Made by a program: the position numbers and the translations under genes. The notes under the pieces were generated by a model, which worked only from the letters and a program-made list of their open reading frames with translations, made no database searches and was not told the DNA's origin. Positions 6,805 to 15,233 of a stretch of 42,866 nt of DNA are shown piece after piece. How positions within the stretch are numbered: the stretch's first letter is position 1; every line of letters starts with the position of its first letter. Source of the stretch: DATCZB01 sp035513215 (GTDB lineage Bacteria; Pseudomonadota; Gammaproteobacteria; Steroidobacterales; Rariloculaceae); assembly GCA_035513215.1 (NCBI GenBank), contig DATKCK010000009.1, positions 1 to 42,866 on the forward strand, written 5' to 3'.

Positions 6805-9284
6805 TGCTTCGGCCGCCGAACGCGGTATCGCAACGCGCCGGACGCCAGCCGAGTTCCAGCCGAACGGACCGAGCCGGTGCTATCCTTACGGCCGTGCAAT
6901 CCGTGAGCAAATGGCTGTTTGCGCCGCTCGGCATCGCCGCCGCGACTGTCGGCGCCGTCTATTGGCTGGACCGCGACCGCGACCGCGACGCGTGGGCCAC
7001 GCTTGAGACCGCCTGCACGGGTTGTCATAACGACACCGACTTTGCCGGCGAGCTGAGCTTTGCCGGTATGACGCTGGATTCCATTCCCGGGCATCCGGAA
7101 ATCTTCGAAAGCGTCGTGCGCAAGCTGCGCGGCCATTTCATGCCACCGCCCGGGGAACCGCGTCCGGGCCAGGCGGAGATCGATGCACTTATCAGTCAGC
7201 TCGAGCGTTCGCTCGATGCGAACGCGGCGCGGACGCCCGGTTACGTTCGGGCGCGGCGGCTCAGCCGTACCGAGTACGGCCGTGCCGTCAAAGGCCTGCT
7301 CGGTGTCGACATCGATCCGGCCGAGTACCTGCCGACTGAGATCGAGGTCGACGGCTTTACCAACGTCGCGTCTGCGCTTTCCGTGTCGCCGACTTTCATC
7401 GAGCAGTACGTCAACGTCGCGAGGACCGTGGCGCATCTCGCCGTCGGCGAGCCGGTGCCGAAGGTCGCCGCGGCGTACTTTCCGCCGGCGCCGGACAACC
7501 AGCGCGCCTACATCGACGGCTTTCCGCCGGGCACGCGGGGCGGCATCAGAATCCGGCACAGCTTCCCGGCGGACGGCGAGTATCGGCTGACGATCAACGA
7601 GCTCGGCGTCGGACTTTATCCGAGCGCGCTCGAGACCGAGCACACGCTCGTCGTGCTCGTCGACAAGGAAGAGCGTTTTCGTCGCAACATCGGCGGCCCC
7701 GAGGACCTCGCGCTCTCCAACCGTGGCGGCGCTCCGGCGCGCGCCGAGATCATGGCCCGATTCGCGGATATCCCGCTCGAGGTAAAGGCCGGCGCGCGCG
7801 AGATCATCATCACGTTCATCGAGCGATCGCGCGCGCTCAGCGATGATCAGATCGCCGCAGGATCCGGGCGAGGGGACTCGAGCTACGCCGGCGCCCCGCG
7901 CGTGCCGGGCATCAATGGCGGCATCGATCTGCTCGGTCCTTTCGAATCCACCGGACTGTCGCGCACGGCAAGCCGCGAGCTGCTGTTCGTCTGCGAGCCC
8001 GAGGTGCCGGCGCGCGAGCGCCCGTGCGCCGAGCAGATCGCCGCCCGCCTGGTCGAACGGGCTTTCCGGCGGCCGGCGACTGAGGCCGATCTCGACCGCC
8101 TGATGCCATTCTACGAAGAGGGGCGGCTCGGCCCCGGCGGCTTCGATGAGGGTATCGAGCTGATCGTGACGGCCGTGCTCGCGAGCCCCGATTTCCTCTA
8201 CCGCACGATCTCGCCGCCCGTCGAGCTCGACAGCACGCGCTTCGCGCTCGACGACTACGAGCTCGCGTCGAGGCTTTCATTCTTTCTCTGGAGTCAGGGG
8301 CCGGACGACGAGTTGCTCGGGCTTGCCGCCGCCGGCGAGCTCGAGCAGCCCGCCGTGCTCGAGTCGCAGGCCCGGCGGATGCTGGCCGACGCGCGCGCGA
8401 CGGTCCTCGTCACGGATTTCGCGCTGCCTTGGCTCAACGTCGACGATCTCGATGCCGTCCAACCCGATACGCAGATCTTTGGCGACGAGTTCAGCGAGGG
8501 CCTGCGCGAGGATTTCGCCGACGAGATTAAGCTCTTCGTCGAGAGCATCCTGCTCGAAGACGAGAACGTCAGGGATCTGCTGACGGCCGATCACACCTTT
8601 CTCAACGAGCGCCTTGCCCGCCACTATGGTGTCGACGGCGTGTTCGGTCCCCAGTTCAGGCGCGTCACCGTCGCCAACGCGGCTCGCCACGGCCTGCTCG
8701 GCAAGGGCGCCGTGCTGCTCAGAACTTCGTACGGCGACCGCACCTCGCCCGTTCTCCGCGGCGCCTGGGTGCTCGAGAAGCTGATCGGCACGCCGCCGGT
8801 GCCGCCGCCGCCTGGCGTCGAAACCGATCTCGCGCAGAACCCCGACCAGGAGCCGACGACGCTCCGGGCCAGGCTCGAGGCGCACCGCGCCAACCCGAAC
8901 TGCGGCGCGTGCCACGGCGCGATCGACCCTTACGGCCTCGCGCTCGAGAACTTCACGGTCACGGGCCGCTGGCGCGACGTCGACCGCGATGCCGGTGCCG
9001 CGATCGACGCCAGCGCCGAGCTGCCCGGCGGCCGCGCGGTCGACGGGCCCGTCTCGCTCGCCGCGGCGCTGCTCGAGAGCTCCGATCAGTTCGTGCAGGC
9101 CCTGACCGAGAAGCTGATGATGTACGCGCTCGGCCGGGAGCTCGAGCATTTCGACATGCCGGCCGTGCGCGCTATCGTGGACGCGGCGGCCGAACAGGAT
9201 TATCGTTTTTCAGGCCTGGTCGAAGGCATCGTCGCGAGCGAAGCGTTTCGCATGCAGGCGGTCGCCGACGACGTCGGGGAGTGA
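6804..9284 (+). CDS. Diheme DUF1587/DUF1592/DUF1588/DUF1585 protein, copy 1
   Basis: The 826-residue frame starts at ATG 6804, whose A is the last base of the preceding stop. A GTG at 6894 would place the hydrophobic anchor (KWLFAPLGIAAATVGAVYWL) at the very N-terminus and may be the true start. A cytochrome c site CTGCH lies at 71-75, followed by the RLSRTEYGRAVKGLLGVD segment typical of DUF1587. Next come the DUF1592 stretch (ELASRLSFFLWSQGPDDELL) and DUF1588 with a second heme site CGACH (700-704) and a GVETDL element, then DUF1585 at the end. This domain set is known mainly from planctomycete cytochrome proteins of unknown function. It is inferred to be a periplasmic, membrane-anchored electron-transfer or oxidative enzyme working with the dehydrogenase before it. 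Confidence 0.87.
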   Translation: MLRPPNAVSQRAGRQPSSSRTDRAGAILTAVQSVSKWLFAPLGIAAATVGAVYWLDRDRDRDAWATLETACTGCHNDTDFAGELSFAGMTLDSIPGHPEIFESVVRKLRGHFMPPPGEPRPGQAEIDALISQLERSLDANAARTPGYVRARRLSRTEYGRAVKGLLGVDIDPAEYLPTEIEVDGFTNVASALSVSPTFIEQYVNVARTVAHLAVGEPVPKVAAAYFPPAPDNQRAYIDGFPPGTRGGIRIRHSFPADGEYRLTINELGVGLYPSALETEHTLVVLVDKEERFRRNIGGPEDLALSNRGGAPARAEIMARFADIPLEVKAGAREIIITFIERSRALSDDQIAAGSGRGDSSYAGAPRVPGINGGIDLLGPFESTGLSRTASRELLFVCEPEVPARERPCAEQIAARLVERAFRRPATEADLDRLMPFYEEGRLGPGGFDEGIELIVTAVLASPDFLYRTISPPVELDSTRFALDDYELASRLSFFLWSQGPDDELLGLAAAGELEQPAVLESQARRMLADARATVLVTDFALPWLNVDDLDAVQPDTQIFGDEFSEGLREDFADEIKLFVESILLEDENVRDLLTADHTFLNERLARHYGVDGVFGPQFRRVTVANAARHGLLGKGAVLLRTSYGDRTSPVLRGAWVLEKLIGTPPVPPPPGVETDLAQNPDQEPTTLRARLEAHRANPNCGACHGAIDPYGLALENFTVTGRWRDVDRDAGAAIDASAELPGGRAVDGPVSLAAALLESSDQFVQALTEKLMMYALGRELEHFDMPAVRAIVDAAAEQDYRFSGLVEGIVASEAFRMQAVADDVGE

Positions 9285-9289
9285 ACGCC

Positions 9290-10633
9290 ATGTATCTGAC
9301 CAGAAAGCATCTCTCTCGCCGCACCGTTTTGAAGGGCGCCGGCGTCTCGCTCGGCCTGCCGCTGCTCGACGCGATGATTCCGGCAGCGACCGCGCTCGCG
9401 CAGACGGCGGCCGCGCCGAAGCTGAGGGCCGGGTTCTTCTATCTCCCGCACGGGGCGATCATGTGGAACACGCCGTACGGCGCTGAGATGGATCGCTGGA
9501 CGCCAAGCGGCTCCGGAGCCGATTTCAGGCTGAGTCCGATTCTCGAGCCGCTCGAGCCTTTCAAGCACCAGGTGACCTCGTTCGGGCACCTCGAGAACAA
9601 GGCGCCGCAGGGCTCGGTGCACGGGCTCTTCCCGGCAACCTGGCTTTCCGGCGTGCGCCCGGACCAGGAGGCGACCGGGGCGCACATGGCGCCGACGATC
9701 GACCAGATGATCGCGGCGAGGATCGGCCAGGACACGGTGCTGCCCTCGCTCGAGGTTGCGTCCGAAACGACGATCCAGAGCGCGGCTTGTGGCAGCGGCG
9801 GCTGTTATTACAGTGCAACGCTCGCGTTTCGCGACGAGAAGACGCCGCTGCCGATGGAGTTCAATCCGCGCAAGGTCTTCACTCAGCTCTTCGGCGCCGG
9901 CGATACGCCGGAGGAACGCGAGATCATCGCCGGACGCACGCAGAGCATCCTCGATCTGATCAACACGAGGGCCAACGAGCTCAAAGGGACGCTAGGTGCT
10001 GCCGACCGCGTCGTTCTCGATGATTACCTCGAGTCGGTGCGCGAGACCGAGCGGCGCGTCGAGCTTGCGTCCGAGCGCGATCTTTCGGACATCGATCTGC
10101 CGGACGCACCGATCGGCGAGCTCTCCGACTTCGACGAGCAGGTTCGATTGCTGTTCGACCTGATCGCGCTTGCCTATCAGGCCGACGTCACTCGCGTCGC
10201 AACCTATTTCATGGTCGGGGAAGCGACGAACCGGACCTACAATCACATCGGCGTGCCGGACGCCTTCCACCCGCTGTCGCACCACGCGAACAACCTTCAG
10301 CGTCTCGAGAAGCTCGTGCTGATCCAGCGCTATCACGTCGAGCGTTTCGCCGATTTCCTCGGCAAGCTCGCGAGCATTCCGGATGGCGACGGCTCGCTGC
10401 TCGATCATTCGATGTTCCTCTACGGCTCGAACATGAGCAACAGCGACCGGCACAACAACTATCCGCTGCCGATGCTGCTCGTCGGCGGCGGTGCCGGGAG
10501 GCTCAGTGGCGGCCGGCACATCGATCTGCCCGAGCGGACGACGCATTCGAATCTGCTCTTGACCGTCGTCAACAAGGCCGGATTCGAATTGCAGAGTCTC
10601 TCGGACAGCACGGGCGAGATTGCCGGCGTCTGA
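9290..10633 (+). CDS. Tat-exported DUF1552 protein, copy 1
   Basis: ATG 9290 follows GGGGAG and lies five bases after the previous stop. The 447-residue protein opens with a Tat signal (SRRTVLKGAGVSLGLPLLDA) and is DUF1552 over its whole length, with features such as FFYLPHGAIMW near the start and MFLYGSNMSNSDRHNNYP and VGGGAGRLSGGRHI towards the end. This family is almost always encoded next to DUF1592-type cytochromes. Its biochemical role is unknown, though I recall it being grouped with alkaline-phosphatase-like folds. The Tat signal suggests a folded, possibly cofactor-bearing periplasmic protein. Coupled spacing on both sides places it firmly in the five-gene operon. Confidence 0.88.
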   Translation: MYLTRKHLSRRTVLKGAGVSLGLPLLDAMIPAATALAQTAAAPKLRAGFFYLPHGAIMWNTPYGAEMDRWTPSGSGADFRLSPILEPLEPFKHQVTSFGHLENKAPQGSVHGLFPATWLSGVRPDQEATGAHMAPTIDQMIAARIGQDTVLPSLEVASETTIQSAACGSGGCYYSATLAFRDEKTPLPMEFNPRKVFTQLFGAGDTPEEREIIAGRTQSILDLINTRANELKGTLGAADRVVLDDYLESVRETERRVELASERDLSDIDLPDAPIGELSDFDEQVRLLFDLIALAYQADVTRVATYFMVGEATNRTYNHIGVPDAFHPLSHHANNLQRLEKLVLIQRYHVERFADFLGKLASIPDGDGSLLDHSMFLYGSNMSNSDRHNNYPLPMLLVGGGAGRLSGGRHIDLPERTTHSNLLLTVVNKAGFELQSLSDSTGEIAGV

Positions 10634-10638
10634 AGCGC

Positions 10639-11577
10639 ATGCGCCGGACTCCCGACATGTCCCTGAGTCGCCGGCGGCTGCTCCGCGGCGCGGGCGCGGC
10701 GCTCGTAGCGCTGCCGCCCTGGGCGCGGCTCGGGCTCGCGGCCGAAGGCATCGCGGTGACGCCGGTTGCGGACTCGCTCTCGTTGCTGACGGGCGCGGGC
10801 GGTAACGTTCTCGTGCTCGCGACCGGGGATGGGCAGGTTCTCGTCGACAGCGGGGCGGCCGCGGACCGCGACGCGTTGCTCGCGACGCTCGACGAGCTTC
10901 CGGGCGATCGCGTTGCTGCTCTCTTCAACACGCACTGGCATACAGATCAGATCGGTGCCAACGAATCGCTCGGCGCATCGGGCGCGACGATCTTCGCGCA
11001 TGAGAAGACGCGCCAGCGACTCGCGGCCGGCTACTACCGGCCCGACGAGGATAGCTACGTGGCGCCGCTCGCGCCGTCGGGCCTGCCGACCGAGACGATG
11101 TACGACTCGGCAAGCGTCGAGATCGGCGGCCGGCGCATCGACTACGGCTACCTGATCGAGGCGCACACGGACGGCGATGTCTTCGTCGCCTTCCCCGATC
11201 TCAACGTCATTGCCGCGGGCGATGCCGTGTCGCCGGCGCGCGATCCGGTGCTCGACTGGTTCGGCGGCGGCTGGCTCGGCGGCCGGCTCGATTCGATCGC
11301 GTTGCTGCTTCGGATCAGCGACACGGAGACGCGGTTCGTGCCGGGCTTCGGGCCGGTCATCGGACGCAGCGAGGTTCAGGCCGAGCATGATCTCTTGCTG
11401 GCGCTGTTCGATCGCCTCGTGGAGCGCCTGAGGCTCGGCGAAACGCCGTCGGACATGCTCGCAAACGGTGTGCTCGACGGGCTCGGACGTGAGTTCGATG
11501 ATCCCGACCGGCTGCTGTACGACCTGCAGAAGGGATTCTGGGCCCATCACAACACGCTGATGCACGACATTGTCTGA
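10639..11577 (+). CDS. Exported metallo-beta-lactamase-fold protein with altered metal site
   Basis: This 312-residue protein has a Tat-like signal (SLSRRRLLRGAGAAL) and a metallo-beta-lactamase fold. The first metal motif reads NTHWHTDQIG: His99 and His101 are present and Asp103 is kept, but the usual second-site His is Gln104. His176 and Asp195 follow (EAHTDGD, AAGDAV). The closing motif, normally GHGP, is GFGP, so Phe237 replaces another second-site His. Both second-site histidines are therefore gone while the first-site trio remains. MBL-fold partners of quinoprotein dehydrogenases (SoxH-like) are known, and this gene lies in such an operon, so a redox-accessory role is plausible but unproven. 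It starts five bases after the DUF1552 stop and its end overlaps the ankyrin gene by eight bases. Confidence 0.83.
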   Translation: MRRTPDMSLSRRRLLRGAGAALVALPPWARLGLAAEGIAVTPVADSLSLLTGAGGNVLVLATGDGQVLVDSGAAADRDALLATLDELPGDRVAALFNTHWHTDQIGANESLGASGATIFAHEKTRQRLAAGYYRPDEDSYVAPLAPSGLPTETMYDSASVEIGGRRIDYGYLIEAHTDGDVFVAFPDLNVIAAGDAVSPARDPVLDWFGGGWLGGRLDSIALLLRISDTETRFVPGFGPVIGRSEVQAEHDLLLALFDRLVERLRLGETPSDMLANGVLDGLGREFDDPDRLLYDLQKGFWAHHNTLMHDIV

Positions 11578-13159
11578 AGCTCGAGCGAAGCGTCGGTTAT
11601 CGTCGATACTGCTGCCGCTCGCGATCGCCGCGACGGTCTGCTCGGCCCCCGCACTGGCCGAAAGCGAGCTCGCCGATCTGATTCAGAACGGCCGCCGCAT
11701 CGAAGCCGTCCGTCTGCTCGACACGGGCGCGGACGTCAACTCGGCACAGCCGGACGGCACGACGCCGCTGCACTGGGCGGTCTATCGCAAGGATGCCGCG
11801 CTCGCAGCGGAGCTGCTCGAGCGCGGCGCCGATGCCGATACGAGAAACCGCTTCGGCGCGACGCCGCTCGGCGAGGCCGTCAAGCTTGCAGACCGCGCGC
11901 TGGTCGACCTCCTGCTCGCTGCCGGGGCCGATCCCGAATCGGTCAACCTCGACGGCCAGACCGCGCTGATGCTCGCGGCCCGCACCGGATCGGTCGAAAC
12001 TGCGAGGCTTCTCGTTGCGCGCGGCGCCGATGTCGACGCGCGCGAAACCTGGCGCGGTCAGACCGCGCTGATGTGGGCCGCCGACGGCGGTTTTACGGAG
12101 CTTTGCGAATTTCTGATCGGGCAGGGCGCCGACGTCGCGGCGCGCGCCGACGTCAACGACTGGGGCTCGCAGATCACGTCCGAGCCGCGCGCGCAGTACC
12201 GGCCGACTGGCGGTCTGACGCCGCTGCTCTATGCCGCGCGCGCCGGCAGCATCGCTTGCATCGATGCGATCGTCGCCGGCGGCGAAGGGATCGACCGCCC
12301 GACTCCGGAGGGCGTCACGGCATTGATGCTCGCCATCGACAACCTTGAGTTCAACGCCGCGATGCGGCTGCTCGATCTCGGCGCCAACTCGCATTACGCG
12401 GACTGGTGGGGTCGCACTGCGCTTTATATCGCCGTCGATATGAACACCGACATTCCCGGCCTGTGGAATGCCGGATCACGGGACGATGGCGGCCCGGACG
12501 CGACCGGGCCCGGCGGCGCCACCGCGATGGACGTCATCGAGCGCCTGCTCGCCCTCGACGTCGAGATCAACCCGCAGCTCAACATGCACCGCGTCGGCCG
12601 CGGCGGCAACAGTCAGCGGTTCACCGACGATCTTCTGACGACCGGCGCGACGCCCCTGCTGCGCGCGGCGATCACTCACGATCACGCGGCAATGCGCGTG
12701 CTGCTCCAGCACGGCGCGCTCGTCGACCTGCCGAACGTCATGGGCGTCACGCCGCTGATGGCCGCTGCGAGCGTCGGCGTCCGGGACGTCGATTTCGGCA
12801 CGAACCGCTCGCCGAGCTTCGCGACCGACGAAGAGATCGAGGACAAGGTCATCGAGTCGCTCGGCATCCTGCTCGACGCCGGTGCCGACATCAACGCCAG
12901 CGTCACGGACACGCACAGCCGCACGGCGCGCATCGCGCGCCCGAGCTCGATGACGGACCGCGAAGGCCAGACGGCGCTGTTCCGTGCCGCGGGCTGGGGC
13001 TGGCAGCGCGTCGTCGGGTTCATGCTTGCCAACGGCGCCGAGGCCGACGTCACCGACGCTCTCGGCCGCACCGCGCGCGATATGGCGCTCGGCCGGTTCG
13101 CCTCTGGCTCACCTGTATATGAGGACGTCGCCGCGCTGCTCGAAGCCGCTGGTGGCTAG
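11570..13159 (+). CDS. Exported ankyrin-repeat protein, copy 1
   Basis: The frame begins at a TTG (11570) inside the end of the preceding gene; no ATG fits and the overlap suggests coupled translation. The 529-residue product starts with a signal peptide (LLPLAIAATVCSAPALAES) and is then almost entirely ankyrin repeats of about 33 residues, with TPLHWAVYRKDAALAAELL and LMLAARTGSVETARLLVARG as clear examples. A short non-repeat stretch (about residues 195-220) splits the first and second groups of repeats. Ankyrin arrays bind other proteins, so this is inferred to be a periplasmic scaffold or chaperone for the cytochrome and DUF1552 proteins. It closes the operon and converges on the esterase gene 33 bases away. 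Confidence 0.87.
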   Translation: MSEARAKRRLSSILLPLAIAATVCSAPALAESELADLIQNGRRIEAVRLLDTGADVNSAQPDGTTPLHWAVYRKDAALAAELLERGADADTRNRFGATPLGEAVKLADRALVDLLLAAGADPESVNLDGQTALMLAARTGSVETARLLVARGADVDARETWRGQTALMWAADGGFTELCEFLIGQGADVAARADVNDWGSQITSEPRAQYRPTGGLTPLLYAARAGSIACIDAIVAGGEGIDRPTPEGVTALMLAIDNLEFNAAMRLLDLGANSHYADWWGRTALYIAVDMNTDIPGLWNAGSRDDGGPDATGPGGATAMDVIERLLALDVEINPQLNMHRVGRGGNSQRFTDDLLTTGATPLLRAAITHDHAAMRVLLQHGALVDLPNVMGVTPLMAAASVGVRDVDFGTNRSPSFATDEEIEDKVIESLGILLDAGADINASVTDTHSRTARIARPSSMTDREGQTALFRAAGWGWQRVVGFMLANGAEADVTDALGRTARDMALGRFASGSPVYEDVAALLEAAGG

Positions 13160-13192
13160 CGCAGGCTCACGGAGTCCGCCGGCGATTTTTCT

Positions 13193-14764
13193 TCAGGGCG
13201 CCCGACAGCTGAAACTAGCGGCCTCGTCGATGCTGCCCGTGCCGTCGTGGCGTGCCACGTCCGGGTACGGACAAAGTGGACGCGATCTCGTGACCTGCCC
13301 GTCTTCGATCTTGCGGGCAATCATCCGCTCCGGGGCCATGCCCGCTTCGACCCAGTCGACGATCGCTGTCATCGGATCGTGCTGGTCGGGTCCGGGACCG
13401 CCGGCACAATGCGTCATGCCGGGTAGCATGAAGAGCCGCATGAACGCCTCGCCGTTCGGCCCGTTGGCCGTGACGGCCCGTTCGTAATAATCGACGCCCA
13501 TCATCGGCTGGAGAACCTGGTCGGACCAACCGTAGGTCATGATCAGCTTGCCGCCGTTGGCCCTGAAGTCACGCAAATCGATGTCGGTGGCGTTGGCGAG
13601 CCGGCTCCATCGATCGAGCAGCTCCGGATCGCGGTCGAAATCGAAATCGCGATAATCCCAGTCCGGGCGCGGAGGCTGGAACACCATGTACTGCATGATG
13701 CCCTGGGCGAGGTTGAAATCCCCCGGGACGGCATCGGGCGTTGCGGGCACGACGAGACCCATCCACGCGCTCTCGCTGCCCGGCATGAAGCCGGACATCA
13801 GCTGCCTGCCGGTGCTGTCGCGCGGACCGTCGTACACCTTTTGCACGGCGCTTGCCTGATCCGGGGTCAGGCAACTGTCGTCATCGACTCCGGCGGCGCA
13901 GAGCGGCACGTCGTCGGCGACCTCGATATCGCACTGGCGGGGATTGTCGATCAGACCGTCCTGTAGCCCGTCGACGGCATCGCATTTGTCGAGCACGGCC
14001 TCGCTCAGCACGGCAAGCTTTCCGGGCGTCAGGCCGGCATCGGCCACGGCCTGCTGGTTCCAAATCGCGCCGATGGCGAAGCCTGTCTGGTCCACCCAGG
14101 GCGCGTTCGCGATGATGCCGTCGAAATCATCCGGGTACCGCTGAGCTTCGAGCATCCCCTGGCGCCCGCCGTTGGAGCACGAGTTCCAGTAGGCGTATCG
14201 CACCGGCTCCGCGTAGTAGGCGTCGGCGATGGCTTTGGCCGTAACGGCCGTCACGTGCACGGCGCGGAAGGCATAGTCGATGGCCTTCTGACGCTCGAGA
14301 CCGAACGTAAAGCCCGGCTCCTCGCGACTGTCATGGCCCGTGTCGGTGGCTCCCATCGCGAAGCCGTGTGCCAGTGCCTGGGCTCGTGCCGCCGCCTGCG
14401 TATCCGGATGCTGCCCGGCCGGACCGCCATTGCCGACCATGTAGAAACGCCCGTTCCAGGTCGCCGGCAAATTGACCTGAAACGCGATCTCGGGGTCGAT
14501 CGTCCCGTCGACACGGCAATGGCTCGGCACCTCACCCTCGGCAGGTATCGTCCCTGCGCTGATGGCGATCACATCCGGCAACTCGATGCCTGCCAGGTCG
14601 GCGCAGGACATCGCAGGCGCTATATCGGCCTGCGTATAGCTTGCGACGGACGCGTCGGCATCGGCGAAGAGCTGGGCCGGGGCCGGCGTGCTCGTCAGAG
14701 CAAGAAGAGAGGCGAGCACGATGCTGCCGCGCACCGCGTGGCTGAGCTTGCATGCCGATGGCAT
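13193..14764 (-). CDS. Tannase/feruloyl esterase family serine hydrolase
   Basis: The 523-residue protein starts at ATG 14764 behind GGGGAA and has a signal peptide ending near APAQ (residue 31). It matches the tannase and feruloyl esterase family over its length. The nucleophile motif is NSCSNGGRQGM with Cys196-Ser197, the acid is Asp415 in YGWSDQVLQP, and the base is His452-Cys453 in GMTHCAGGPG; this is the CS-D-HC arrangement in which the two cysteines form a disulfide at the active site. A calcium-binding-type loop (CDAVDGLQDGLIDNP) is also present. It should hydrolyse esters of aromatic acids or similar compounds in the periplasm or outside. It stands alone on the minus strand, and the exact substrate cannot be read from the sequence. 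Confidence 0.9.
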   Translation of the reverse strand: MPSACKLSHAVRGSIVLASLLALTSTPAPAQLFADADASVASYTQADIAPAMSCADLAGIELPDVIAISAGTIPAEGEVPSHCRVDGTIDPEIAFQVNLPATWNGRFYMVGNGGPAGQHPDTQAAARAQALAHGFAMGATDTGHDSREEPGFTFGLERQKAIDYAFRAVHVTAVTAKAIADAYYAEPVRYAYWNSCSNGGRQGMLEAQRYPDDFDGIIANAPWVDQTGFAIGAIWNQQAVADAGLTPGKLAVLSEAVLDKCDAVDGLQDGLIDNPRQCDIEVADDVPLCAAGVDDDSCLTPDQASAVQKVYDGPRDSTGRQLMSGFMPGSESAWMGLVVPATPDAVPGDFNLAQGIMQYMVFQPPRPDWDYRDFDFDRDPELLDRWSRLANATDIDLRDFRANGGKLIMTYGWSDQVLQPMMGVDYYERAVTANGPNGEAFMRLFMLPGMTHCAGGPGPDQHDPMTAIVDWVEAGMAPERMIARKIEDGQVTRSRPLCPYPDVARHDGTGSIDEAASFSCRAP

Positions 14765-14834
14765 GGTTGTTCCCCGGTTTCGTTGCTTGTTGTGCAGGCT
14801 AAAGTGGTTTCCGACGCCCCGCCGGTAACGACGG

Positions 14835-15038
14835 CTAGTCGTTCAGGATGAACGTGACCTTCAGACGTACCCGGTACTCGGTGATTTTCGCATTCTTGAC
14901 GACGATTTCCTGGTCGGCAATCCAGGCACCCGAGAGGTTATCGAGTGTCTTGGAAGCCCGCTTGATGCCCGACTTGACGGCGTCGTCGAAGCTTTTTTCC
15001 GATGAGCTGATGATTTCCGTAACGCGTGCGACTGACAT
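14835..15038 (-). CDS. Dodecin family flavin-binding protein
   Basis: ATG 15038 is chosen because AGGAGG lies eight bases upstream; an in-frame TTG two codons earlier is too close to that site. The 67-residue product matches dodecin along its length: a beta strand with VARVTEIISSSEKSFDDAV, a helix SGIKRASKTLDNLSGAWI, and two strands ending RVRLKVTFIL. Dodecins form hollow twelve-subunit shells that store or buffer flavins such as riboflavin and FMN. The tryptophan expected to stack on flavin is present in SGAWI. It is small, cytoplasmic and monocistronic, about 70 bases before the esterase gene on the same strand. Confidence 0.88.
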   Translation of the reverse strand: MSVARVTEIISSSEKSFDDAVKSGIKRASKTLDNLSGAWIADQEIVVKNAKITEYRVRLKVTFILND

Positions 15039-15188
15039 TGGCAATCCCTCCTGAGCTGGTAGGCCAGTTTGATACCTTTTACTGGTTTCTTGCGGCGCCG
15101 TCCACCGCGATCGACTCGGGCTCGCAGAATGTCACGATCTCCAGCGGAGATCTCGACAAGGTGGTCGACTTCTGAAGAGGGTTTCGAA

Positions 15189-15218
15189 ACGATCGCCCCG
15201 TCGCGGCGGGGCGATCGT
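15189..15218 (-). terminator. Hairpin after the CRTAC1-like gene
   Basis: An 11-12 bp inverted repeat (ACGATCGCCCC with its complement) surrounds a short loop, 15 bases beyond the minus-strand stop at 15234. Read on the minus strand it is followed by TTTCG, a weak T-tract. It probably ends transcription of the gene at 15234-17000. Confidence 0.6.
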
Positions 15219-15233
15219 CGTTCTTCGATCCGA

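Noticed and set aside
15085..15174. A short plus-strand peptide-like frame ending at TGA near 15174 (contains TAIDSGSQNVTISSGDLD)
   Set aside because: It has no start codon with a ribosome-binding site and covers only about 30 residues, so chance cannot be excluded.
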